DNA of 64,000 bases from Gracilaria gracilis. Lineage: Eukaryota; Rhodophyta; Florideophyceae; Gracilariales; Gracilariaceae. The translations under genes and the position numbers were made by a program. This document shows positions 1 through 10,975 of the stretch, one piece after another. Below the pieces are notes generated by a model. The model ran no database searches and was not told where the DNA came from. It was given only the letters and a program-made list of their open reading frames with translations. The number at the start of each line of letters is the position of its first letter. Within the stretch, counting starts at the first letter, position 1. The stretch is taken from positions 62,001-126,000 of the forward strand of contig JARGSG010000092.1 in assembly GCA_030374805.1 (NCBI GenBank), written 5' to 3'.

Positions 1-2
1 GC

Positions 3-550
3 TGTGGTATAATGAGCAAGAGTAGGGGAGTCCAAAGCGGTCTCGAGAAGGGAGCGGCGGCAGCATACAGTCGTGTGACTGTAATGAGTCCGAACGGTGA
101 GGGAGGGCGGAAGCACCGAGCGGTCGAAGGAAGAGTGGACGGTCAATATCACCAGGCGCGTACAGGTGCGCGTAAAAGGGTACGAACGGTCTGTGAAACC
201 TTATTAGAATTTCCGTTCGCTCTATCGTTAGCCCAAGCTGGCGAGGAAGACGTTCGGCAGAATATGCTTGCCGTTTACGATTGGGGCCTCGAGAGATCCG
301 AGCTACAAGTAAATATCGGGTCTGGGCCCGCTACTGACTACTGTACGATCGGTCCACTTACAGTGCCACAGCCCGGCACCACCCAGCTTGCACACGTGTC
401 CAACTTGTACGCTGTGCCAATCCGTTCGGCACTCGATCACCAAATCATACACGTGGCGGTGCCACTGCACCGGCCCATCGTGCACTACCCCTTTGTACGT
501 GAACGGCCAATCGGTTACGCTGCGCATCAACTCGGGCCCACTATTCTACA
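3..550 (-). repeat. 3' LTR of Gypsy-1
   Basis: This stretch aligns closely with 43081-43621. On the minus strand it starts TGTAGAATAGTGGG and ends TTATACCACA, giving the usual TG...CA ends. Similarity to the other copy stops exactly at these borders. Because only two bases precede it in the window, the target-site duplication cannot be tested. Confidence 0.88.
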
Positions 551-566
551 GATCCCCCTCCTACAC
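551..566 (-). promoter_or_regulatory. Polypurine tract of Gypsy-1
   Basis: Read on the minus strand, the bases directly upstream of the LTR start form a purine run (GGAGGGGGATC). This is where plus-strand DNA synthesis primes in LTR retrotransposons, and it confirms that 3-550 is the 3' LTR of a minus-strand element. Confidence 0.7.
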
Positions 567-2083
567 TTGCTCTCCGCCCTCGGAGCGCCGCGCAGCGTCG
601 CCAAGTCGCTATGCCTATGTCCACCTCGTTGAGAGGGCACCATGCTATCCGTTCGGAAAATTTGCCTGAGAAGAGCGGGGCGAATCCATTGCAAAATTTC
701 CTGAATGGGGGAGCCACAAAGAGCCTATGCAGCGTTGATAAAGTTCGAACCGAACGGAATGATACATGCGAGTGCGCGAAGGGCATATCAGAGACGCAGT
801 ACCCGTTCCACCCAGTGTACGAATTGGTCTATAACTGTACAGACCACACGTGGCCTTTTGCGTGCCAGCGCTGTCTAAGACGCTTTGCACGCTCAAACCC
901 GATCGGAAACGTACTGTTGGCCCAGTTGGCCGTCCATGACGGTCACCATATGTGCGTCAAGTCTGTACCAAGTTCGTACGGTGAACATGGCGCTGCAGTG
1001 TCCGCTTTGAGAAATACGCCCGGAAAGGGCGGGGCGAAGCCATGCCCAATTTTCCTAAATCGACGGTAGAAGACAGTGCACGAAAGGTCTTTTTATAACC
1101 GTCGCGGGCTGTGTGAGGTGTCGGGGATGAGAATGGCACTCCAAGCGGTCACCACGGCTCTACAAATGGCGCTCACCGTGGTGCGTACGAGCGGGCAAGT
1201 GGAAACAGGTGCTGATCGCAGCGGAGGCGTGCGAATATCCGAATCATCGCGTATGGTTCGTCTCGAAGAAGAACGTCCAACGGGTTTCCGCATCGGTGTG
1301 CACAGTACGTCTCGAAAGAGAACGTCCGGCGAGTGTCCGAATCGGCGTGCACAGTACGTCTCGAAGGAGAACGTCCGGCGGGTGGTTCGTTAGTGGTCCG
1401 GTGCCCGTCTGTGCGACTACGCCGTGTCCGTAACGGTGATTCTCGCTCGGGAATAGACTGACGGTCAAAGGACCGTCAGCGCTCATCATGACCGTACGGA
1501 TAAGGGGGGTTTGCGAAGGTAGGGCGCGACTGTACGAATTGGGCGCGACGCGAAGACGGAGCGAGTGTAGCTCGCGCTGAGGTGGCGGCGGAACGTGAGG
1601 TCCTGCTCTTCCAATTAAATTAAATCAGCAGTGACATTTCGTCCGCGCGGGGCTGTACGACTACATAGGCGTCGTAGCCATTCCAAACGGTCGGTGATTC
1701 CTCAAGTACCGCGTCGTCATCTCGACCTCCCCTTATCAGAGCACAAGCCGAGCGGCGACATGCCCGAATCGGTTCACTCAGTACCCAGCCATACCCACGC
1801 AATGAAACCGAACCCGAGCGGCTCTGGTACGCCATCGACACCTTTCCGTTCGGTTCCGCTACCGGGTCAGAAGTTTGATCACCGTTTCTGTCGCGTCTTT
1901 ACTGCTCCTCGTCGGAGAAAGCAGGCCCCGCTATCCGTTTCGGAATACGTCTAGAAGGGGTTCCTCGACATCGAGCGTTTCGCCGTGATCCCGACGGCGT
2001 TACCGATGCGGGACATGGCAGCTCGCAACCAGGCACGGACAAGCCTCGAAGCTTAGCAAGCCCGCTGGAACCACCTGCCTAGT
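567..2083. other. Long 3' non-coding tract of Gypsy-1
   Basis: I recognise no gene in these 1.5 kb. Short open frames on both strands show no family motif. The octamers CCGTTCGG, CCGAACGG and CCGTACGG recur here, as they do throughout the element. A 49-bp tandem repeat lies at about 1249-1390. Confidence 0.5.
1249..1390. repeat. 49-bp tandem repeat, about three units
   Basis: The block containing CAGTACGTCTCGAA, AGAACGTCCG and a CATCGG/AATCGG tail repeats at about 1249, 1298 and 1347. Units 2 and 3 are nearly identical and unit 1 is more diverged. It lies in the 3' tract of Gypsy-1. Confidence 0.7.
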
Positions 2084-3960
2084 GTGACCGGACGGAAAGA
2101 TGAAGAGACCTTCGGGCGGAGCGCTATGTTGTACCTGCGCTGCTCGGTGGAAAAGTCCTATCAGGATTCGTTGCAGCGCCTGTTTCATCGCTGCTCATCC
2201 GATTCGGGCTTTCCTGAGAAAGACATGAATCCGCTTGGACTGGTGATGTTTGAACCGCCGAACGACATGTTGTACTGGCTGGACCATCAACGGTGAGGAA
2301 GTAATGCCGCGACGCAGGCGCGCATCCGGGCGTCCCACGGCCTCCTGTACGGTTGACATAACCTCGAGTTCTTCGACGTTCCCGCCCAATTTCGATCGGA
2401 CTTGTACTGCTCCACGAACGAAGTGTGGACCAGTCTAGATGTGTCCCGCAACCTATCCGTATCGACTCTGTCCGTGTTGGCATACCATTCGGAGGAGCTC
2501 CTCAAAGGTTCGCCCATGCAGAGTGTCTTCCGTAAGGTCGTGTACGCCGAGTGGGCTGTGTTTGCCTTCATGGAGTTTCTCCAGGCGGCCCAGGAAGGGA
2601 TCAAGGTCTTTACCCGTGTGGGAGACGATCATCTGTACCATAAGAACGGTCAAGCCAAGTACGGACGATTGTTTCCGATGTCGTACAAATTGGTGTGTAT
2701 TCTGGCCGAAATGGGACTCCAGAACGTTCTCCGTGGCACCGTGGTCTCTCCGCAAGTCGGCGAGAAACAGTTGCAGTACTCGTTGGAGACCGATTAGGGC
2801 AACATTCCGGGGTTTCTGTGGTACGACTACTACTCCGATACGTCCCCGGCGATGCCTTCGACCGGTTCGGTAGCGACGCCAATTACTCGTGTCCTGAAGG
2901 GTCCTGAGAGTCTTCTCCCCTGGCCCTTCAAAACCGTTCCGGACCTTTTCCGCATGGGTTCATGGGGCAGGACTTCGAGGACGTAGCGGCACTGCCAATT
3001 CCAATGGTTACACCCGTTGAGGCGAAGACCGTCGTGGAGGTGGGAGTACAGACATAATCCGGTCGGAAATCTTGGGACGAGGCCCGGTTTCCCATTGAGG
3101 ACAGCGCCAGTGCGCACTCAGACGCCGATACGTACAAGGCCTTCGTGGCTCTCCGTGCGGCTCGTATTCCATTCGGAGAGGAGGAGCCTGCAACGCTTGC
3201 CGATGCCCTGTTGGCAGCCCGAGCATGGATGCGCCGTACGGTCATTGCCAAGACTGCTCTTCGTGAGCAGGCTCAGGCGCAGCTCAATCTGCTTGGTTGT
3301 CTCCGGGCCCACTCCCTGTTGGTCTTGGGGTCTTACAAGAAATCCGTGATAGCTGGGCTGTGTACCACGCTCGGTCTGTATGGCACGCCGATGTTGACGT
3401 CCGCGCCAGCATGGGAAGAGCTGGTGACCAAGTTTTATGAGGGCATAGCGCATCAGGCCAATGCGGAGCGCATTGTCGACCCCATCATTAAGAACATGCG
3501 CCAAGCGGCGGAGCATTTCTTTGAGGGCCACGAGCTGATTGCGCCCAGTGTTCCGTCCGGGGATGAACCTGAAGGTGAAGGCCAAGCCGGTGACGATGCA
3601 GGGCCAAGCGGTACGAATGCGGTTCTCGAAGAGGAGACTCCGGAAAAGGAGGTGACGTCGACGGTCGAAGACGTTCCCATGTCATCTCCAGGCGGAGATC
3701 AAGAGGGAACAGAGACCGTGACGGTTGATCAGGACCTCTTCGAGCCAGCTCCTGCACCCGCAAGCCAATCGGGCAATACGTCGGGCGGGACGAAGAAGGA
3801 CGTTGCCCCTTCGCCATGGCCTGGGACCGCCTTGGCGTCCCAGCCGACGAAGACCTGTTCGGGCTCGCGTGGTGGTTCCGCTGCGGGCATGGTATCTCTC
3901 CGTGGGGTGTTCGTGGGCGTAGCATTACGAAACCCGGTTGGAAGAAGACTACTTGGTTGA
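2084..3960 (+). pseudogene. Antisense reading frame in the Gypsy-1 3' region (aORF), decayed
   Basis: A protein-like frame runs on the strand opposite to gag-pol, between the chromodomain and the 3' LTR. From 2084 to about 2988 one frame holds through a few in-frame stops (including TAG at 2795). A second frame covers roughly 2990-3960, with one stop near 3056 and then an open 271-residue tail. The product looks globular and alpha-helical, followed by an acidic, Pro/Ser/Gly-rich tail. I do not recognise the family. Antisense ORFs between pol and the 3' LTR are known in some plant Gypsy elements (for example Grande), which supports a real but degenerate gene. It could also be an unrelated captured gene. 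Confidence 0.45.
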
Positions 3961-4230
3961 CCGTGCATACTTGTAGCTTCTTTTCCCTAAGTAAAATTGT
4001 GATTGTTTATGATGACCTGTGGCCCAATAGCGTGTCATTCTGCGCGCGCCGTTATCGAAAAAGGCGGTGTTTTGTAAAAATCGAAAAGTAATTGACCAAT
4101 AGGCGTACGTTGGTGGCAGTTTTTCGCCCAATGATTGCGTGGTGATGGCGCCATTTGGTGTTCCGTGACGGTTAGCCGTTTGCGCGCCAGTAGGTAAGAT
4201 CTCTGATCTCCGATCCTCCCTTCCCCCTCC
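3961..4230. other. Spacer between the antisense frame and pol
   Basis: No coding signal is visible. This contains the 3' ends of the convergent antisense frame and the pol frame. Confidence 0.4.
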
Positions 4231-7034
4231 TTAAAGTGTGGCCGATACCGAAGGGTTTTGGTGACGCCAATAGCGTGCGATAATATTTTGGGGTATGTGC
4301 TCCGGCGATTCGAAGGTATCCTGATCGGTGCGGTATCCATGCCACCGTACGCGGTATTCTTGTCCGCTCGGAGTGTCGCGATGGTCAAAGACGCGTTCTA
4401 CCACGCTTCGAACTGTTCCGGACGGTGAGATGGGTTGGTCGTTGGCGGGTTCGTCCGCATACGGTCCTTCAGGGTCTGCAGCTACTGTGCCGCGTATCCG
4501 TTCGGAAGTGACCGGTGTAGTTGTTGGCCGCGTGGTCGGCGCCTTTGTTACCCTGTCGATGCTGACGGTAATGTGGATACCATCTTGGCCCAGTGTGACA
4601 GTTGCGTCCGTGCCGGAGATCATCTTGTACCGTCCTACCGTCTTGGGTAGCAGCTTCCGATACGTCCGTTCCTGATCCGTAAGGTCCTCCTCCGTGTTCT
4701 TGTAGTCCGGTCGGTCAACGAATACTTCTTCCCCAGCGGTAAAGCTCTGCGTATACCGTACGGACATATCAATTTTTTCTTTATAGCGCTGTTGGGCGCG
4801 GGTCAACTTAGTCCGAGTGGTCTGTAGCGTAGCCTGTAGGAGCTTGAGTGTACATCGTTTTACCCGAGCGGCAGTGGGCTGCGTAGGCGTCGTTGGGTCC
4901 TGTGACGAACTTGGCCCATGGAGCAGAACGCTCGGTGGCTTGCGCGTTAGCGCAACGTCTAACGGTGCGGTACCAAGAGATCGATGGATCTGTAGATTGT
5001 AGCCGTATGTAAGAGGTTGCAAATATGCGTGCCAGGTGTTTTGCTGACCCGCTACGTAGTGTCATAATCTCTCCAAGAGCGTCTTATTAAACCGTTTGGC
5101 ATGACCATTCGTTTGCAGATGGTACGCGGTCGTTAGTACATGTTTGGTTCCCAAGGCGGTGCACACAGTCTCAAAGAACCTAGAGACGAATTGAGTTCCG
5201 TTATCCGTTAACAGGTAGTTAAGAGTTCCGTATGGATAAACTCTGTTCTCAAGGAAGGCCTTCGCCACTGCGGGAGCTGTTGTTGACCGCATGGGGATAG
5301 AACGAGCTACGTTGCTGAACCGATCGGTTATAACCAGTATGTACTGGTAACCATTTACGGACTTCGTTAATGGACCGACGATGTCCATCGCAACGAATTC
5401 CAGCGGACCGGCGGCGGGAAGTAGCTTCAATAGCTTGTGCGACTTGAAGCGTGTTCCCTTCGTCACCGGACAAGTGCGACAGTCCCGTACGATCCGGAAC
5501 ACGTCATTGGCCATGTGCAGCCAGTTAAAGTCTTGACGGAGACTTCCATAAATCTGTTTGGAGCCCGGATGGCCGACCAGACGTGGATATTGTGCCAAGT
5601 AGAGGACGCGTGCCTGTAGTGATGCAGGTATGGCCTTCTAGATGGCGCCGTCCAGTGGGACTTTGCGCACTATGAGTCCGTTTCGGTCGATGTCGAAAAG
5701 AGTGACACCATTGCCGATGTCTTTCCGTACGGACTGGCAGAAAGGGTCATCTGCTTGAGCTCGCACCGGCTCTTCGACCATGACCGGAACGATATTGGTT
5801 TGCTCCGAGGTGGCAGCAAGGACCTCGGGGTTGCGAGCAGACTTGCGTTCGGGCGTTGGCCAGTCTACGCAGACGTCGCTGTACTGATCACCGTCAATTG
5901 TTATGTTGGGGATGAGATAGCCATCGTCCGTACGGTCATTCACTAGCAACCAGGGCACCTCTTCATCCAATGTGGTATCGCCTTCGCCATTCGTTCGGAT
6001 CCGTGAAAAGGCAGCAGCCGCTTGGAGTTTGATACCCGGACGGTGGACCACATCGAAGTCGTACTCCATTAGGCGTAACCGTCACGTGGCCAATCGTCCT
6101 GACGTGTCCGCAAGGTTGTGTATCCACCTCAAAGAGTGGTGGTCCGTTCGGAACGTGAACCTCTGACCTTCGAGGTACGGAGGAAGGTGCAGTATGGCCC
6201 AGGCGACCGCAAGGCATTACCGTTCGGTAGTTGAGTATTGCCGTTCGGTTTTGGACAGAGAGCGGCCCCAGTAACCGATTGGTAATAAACCTCCGTCCGG
6301 TTGCTTCTGCAGCAGGGTGCATCCCACCTGTTGGTCGCATGCGTCCGTGTTCAGAACGTACGGGTACCCTTCACGGGGAACGGCCAAAATGGGCGGACGT
6401 ATCAGTCTCTGACGTAATTCGTCAAAGGCTTCGTATTCCGCATCGGTCAATATCTCGAACTCCGTGGATTGCCTCTTCTCCAATTTGCGGTTCAGTGGAG
6501 CCGTAATTCGGGTGAAGCTGGCGACAAACCGGCGGAAAACGTTACAGAGCCCCAAAAACAATCGAAGCTCCGTCTGGGTCGTAGGCAGTTTAACCTGCTT
6601 AATAGCATTCTGTGTCTTGAGAGACAACTGAAGCATTCCCGGTCGGATTGCGTGGCATAGGTAGTCCACCGTGCCACTGAAAAAGTAGCACTTGTCCAGT
6701 CGGATAGTAACACCAGCCGAACGGAGCAAATTCAGTATGGTCCGCACATGGTCATAAGGCTCTTCAACCGTCCGGGAATAGATGATTATATCATCAAGGT
6801 AAACCAGTGCGTATTGCCATTTCACCCGTGAAAGGATGATATCGAGAACGCGCTGGAAAGTAGCCGGTGCGTTCTTGAGTCCGGATGGCATTCTCCGATA
6901 ATGGTACAGTTTCATATGCGACGTGAACGTCGTTTTGTCCCGGTAGGCTTCACCCATTTCGATCTGCAAATAAACACTGTTGGCGTCCAAAGTGGAGAAG
7001 ATTTGTCCATCTCCTAGGGAGTCGATGCACTTTA
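4231..7034 (-). pseudogene. pol: Gypsy-1 pol, 3' part: RT, RNase H, integrase, chromodomain
   Basis: A single minus-strand frame runs from the insertion junction to 4231, broken only by four point-mutation stops (TAA 6217, TGA near 6083, TAG 5638, TGA 5062). In order it encodes the RT palm with YLDDII, an RNase H connection domain (TDHHSLRWIHN), an HHCC integrase zinc module (GHPGSKQ ... CRTC), an RNase-H-fold integrase core, an integrase C-terminal barrel and a chromodomain. The core keeps two catalytic Asp (MDIVGP, TDNGTQF), but the Glu position reads NGHAKRF, Lys instead of Glu. The chromodomain (residues YRVRWHGY) is at about 4231-4400. The upstream RT half is at 39445-39834. Confidence 0.92.
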
Positions 7035-7590
7035 TCGGTGTTATCGGAATGCTAGTTTTGGTGTCAAACGTGACCGAATTAAAATGATCGAAAAACCGGT
7101 AAATTTATCCAAATTTGGATGTGCTTAATTTCCGATAATATTTCCACATTTCCACTTGTGCTAGTTTGTGTGGAAAGAATTATTCACGAAAATTTCCATC
7201 ATTGCTAGTTTGGATGGAAGACAAACTAGCATGTTACTTCCGTTCATGCTAGTTTCCGAACCCAATGTAAGTGTGTAAGTGGCACAAATTTAGACCTTTA
7301 CGGCTCCAAATACGGATATATATCCTAAAATAGGGATATATATACATAGATAGCTGCTTATGAAATACGATTAGAAGAATACAGACCCTTCGAAAAAGAA
7401 CTCTCTATAGAGATACAGCACATCTATTCAACAACTCTCATATCAGAAATCGGCCGTTTATTCTCTCACTTTTGAAACGCCTTCGCATCACGTTCCACCT
7501 CCCCCATCACTCCGTCCCACCTTCCGTGCGCCATATTACGCTCCCCACTACGTACACCACTTTCCCCCACCATCCCCACACAGCTCCTTG
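7035..7590 (+). promoter_or_regulatory. Outer copy a-end: TIR, subterminal repeats and transposase promoter region
   Basis: This is a 550-bp AT-rich non-coding end. The motif GCTAGTTT or its complement recurs at about 7051, 7161, 7205, 7228 and 7249. It also occurs at both b-ends, so it is a likely transposase-binding subterminal repeat. TATA-like runs lie at 7315-7345. The whole stretch aligns with 34588-34046 of the inner copy in reverse. Confidence 0.65.
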
Positions 7591-7591
7591 C

Positions 7592-10500
7592 CATATCTAA
7601 TTGCTGCTTTGAAGGCTGCTCCGTCTTTGCTCGCACCATCTCCGCCATTCAGAGGCACCAAAGAAGTTGCCCCAACCGACTCACCGCCAACAAGCGTTTC
7701 CTCTCCCCCGGCGGCAACGTCCCTTACTTTCCCCGACGCACAAAGCGTCACAATTCCACACCCCAACTCCCACCACCACCCCCGCCTCCTCTCTCCAATC
7801 GCCCTTGCGATAACGTCCCCATCGTCGACGACGGCTCCTACCACCAGCAACAGCTCTCCCTCTCCGTCCACACCCAAGACGCCTACCATATCGTAGGCAC
7901 CCCCGCCTGCTTCCTCTCCCCCTCCCCACCTCCTCCACCGCCCCCCTCCTTCCCTTTCCTCAACAACCCTACCTCGAACGAATGGTACTCTACATATCTT
8001 CCATGGCTTCCAACCTCGGCCACCACAAGGCAGATGAACACCTCTCTCTCCTCCACGACCCCGCCTTCTCCAAGTCCGCCTTCCACAACGCCGTCTCCTC
8101 CGCATCCCAGTGTCTCAAACTTCAAACAGACCTCTTCCAACACCAAGTCAGCAACATCGGTTTCACCCCCACCACCCTCCACGACCCACAGCACCTCTTA
8201 ACACCCACCATCTTCCGAATGGATGCTACCCAAGTCCTCAAACGACAACTCGCACTCGCACAATCCGACGACACCTTCTTCCACCACGTCCCCCATACAA
8301 CCTCCTCTGGCACTCCCGCTTTCGCCCACCCCATGGCTTCTACCCTCGGAAAAGAAGCTGTCCCAGCCCTCAAGCACGGAATCATGCAGTCCTCCAATAC
8401 CTCCTGCATCTGGCATACCTCTGAGAACACCGTTATCGACTTCTTCATCGGCTTCGTTCAAGTATACTCCGACAAGTCCTCCACCTCTCTCAAATCCTCA
8501 ACCATCACCTCCTACCCCCTTCACATCACCCTCCTCAACTTCTCCGACTCGTTCCGTCGCAAATGTTTCACCGACAACCTCACCCTTCTCGGATACATTC
8601 CCACCTCTTTCAATCTGGTCACCCCTCTCAAGACCTCGATTGCATCCCCCAAACCTCTTCCAGCACCTCCCGCTTTACCAAAATGCAACTCATCCGGCGT
8701 TACATCTCCAACCGCCTCGACCCTCTTCTCCCCTCCGGCCTCACTGGCTTCCCCTTCTGTGACGCTAATGGCGTGCTGCGCTATTGTCACCCAATCATTG
8801 CCAGCTACTGCGCAGACATCCCAGAAGCAAAGGACATTCTCGCCATCTCCCATGGCACCCGCCCCCAGCATCCATGCCACCGATGTACCGTCCCACGCTC
8901 CGACCTCCACCTACACATTCCATCCCCCGCTCTTCGATCCCAGACCCACACTCTCGCTGCCTGCAAATCACACTCTACCCTCCTTCAGGATGCTGAAAAG
9001 ACCCTCCTTACCAAAAAGCCCAGAATCGCCCGAAGCACCAAGAAAAAGGCCGTTGAAGCACTCCACTCCCTTTCCCTCGCAAAATACTCCTCCCTCTTTG
9101 AATCTTACCTTCTCCTCAACATCACCGCTCTCCTCTCCCCTCACAACATTTTCCCCTTCAAACCACTCCACAACTTTCACCTTGGCATCTCCAAGCTCGC
9201 AACCATGGAGAAACTCAAGTCAGAATCTCTCTCTTTACTACTCCCCGTTCCTCCAAGTCCCGTCGTTCCTTCAACTCCGTCCGCCTTTCCATCCTCAAAC
9301 ACGCAAACACCATCCTCGCCGCCATCGAAAAGCACTCCCCAGCCACAGGACTCCACATCGACTTTTCCTCCTCCGAAAACGCTCAGACCCTTAACGATAT
9401 CTTCACCTCCGACGGCCTACGTAGTATGCTCGAGGCCAAAGACTACCGCTCACTCAACATGGTCTTCCCCTTCATCGGCGCCTTCTTCGACCGCTGCTGT
9501 GACGAGGTCGATGCAGCTCCCATCACTTCCGTTTTCACCAAGTACTCCGATCTGCCCCTCTTCTCCATGAGATACAACACCTCCGCAGAATGGACCGACT
9601 CCCGCCTCACCGACCTCCAATTCCAAATCCGCTCCTTCAAGCGCACAGCCGTACTCGTCCTCGCCCCGCACCACACTTCCAGCCTTGGCATCCTCAAGTT
9701 CCATCTCCTCGACCACATCGTCGAGGACATTCGCCGCTTCGGAGGCCTCCACGTCAACGATGCCGGCATATTTGAACACGCCGACTCCCTCTTCAAGTCA
9801 CACTACTCCAAAACCTCAAAGCGCAGGTCCACTGCACATGGAGAAACCATTCGCGCCATCCATCATTCCAACGCCACCAAAGATTGGAACCCCCTTTCCA
9901 CCAACCCCTCCATCACTTTCTCCTCGGCTGCCCTCGCCTCTCCCATGCAATCCCGCCAACCCGGTTTGGTCCGTGATGGAAAACTCATCACATTTGCTGA
10001 CCTCATCACCGCCCACAAATTCCTTCACTATAATCCTCATTTCAATCCCCAATCTCTCCAAGACCTCTTCCCCACCGATACTCTCTCCACCCTCCAACAG
10101 ATTGAAAAACAAGCCCTCCCTTCATTCATCACCGTTTCCCTCAAAGTCCTAGAACTCTCAGAGAACGCCCCCACTCTCCGTCGCACCCGAATCACCGTAG
10201 TCAACTGCGCTTACGTCGCCGGCGGTTATGTCCCATCACTCGACCATTACATTGAGGAGCGGAACGAGCTCGCGCTCCAGGATCCCCCAGTTCCTCTCAT
10301 CCAACGAATATTTGCGGCCCCTTCCTTCGGTCCTTCTAAATCCCCAAAGTTCTCTCACACTCCTCGTCGCAGGCACTAGTTCCTCCACCTCTACCCCCAT
10401 CGTCTGGGTCTGCGAACTCATCTTCCTTCTTCGCTTCACCGTTCCATCTTCCACTCCATCTTCGAAGGAGTTCGCCTTCGTACAGTTCATGGAACTCGTC

Positions 10501-10800
10501 CCACCAAGCGACGAAGTCGATGTCACCTTCAACTGCGTATGCCTCCGATGGGCAACAAACGACAAACATAACCATACCGCCGATCCAGTTCCCATCTCCA
10601 CCCACTTCACATCCGACAACGTTTCTCCATGGTTTGGACTCATCCCTTTCTCTTCTATCCTTGGCTCCGTTCATGTTCTCCTCCGGAACTACCCCGCACC
10701 CTCCTTCACTTCCCGCCTCCACTGGCGTTTCCAGAGATTCTACCTCAACAGATTCTACCGGGACCCGACCTCCAGGACCTACCTCCCACCCCCCGCATAG
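7592..10800 (+). pseudogene. KDZ/Plavaka-like transposase, outer copy, frame-broken
   Basis: This copy aligns along its length with the inner transposase (30817-34045). The start codon is ATA instead of ATG, but the zinc finger (CCFEGC ... HQRSC) is kept. The main body starts in a second frame at 7982, shifts near 8626, shifts again near 9230, and once more near 10345. Recognisable blocks are the first-Asp segment (FVQVYSDKSS), the Cys-rich insert (CADIPEAKDI ... HPCHRC), the MLEAKDYRSL block at 9426 and a C-terminal small beta-rich domain. The 9230 break is at the identical place in both copies; the others are private. It cannot encode a full transposase without recoding. Confidence 0.8.
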
Positions 10801-10975
10801 CACTCATTCCATAGGATTTTCATAAACCAATCACTACCACCCTCTTCCACAGGAAACATTGGAGATGGGTATGGGATGAAGAAGATATACCACCTCGTCA
10901 TCATCCCACAGCTATCTCCACTCCTCCCACTCTTATTCACCGTATCCTCTCCACTCTCCTCTTTCTGCTACATCC
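10801..10975. other. Convergent 3' spacer, outer copy
   Basis: This short spacer separates the 3' ends of the transposase (+) and coiled-coil gene 1 (-). No gene is visible. Confidence 0.5.

Noticed and set aside
7021-7040. Target-site duplication for the outer transposon
   Set aside because: Flanks GCACTTTA (left) and CGACGTCC (right) do not match; joining without a duplication keeps the RT in frame. No duplication is claimed.
7982-9394. 470-codon Pro/Ser-rich open frame as an independent gene
   Set aside because: Its first part is the transposase frame; after ~8626 it is out of frame with the conserved protein and is only a pyrimidine-rich shadow.
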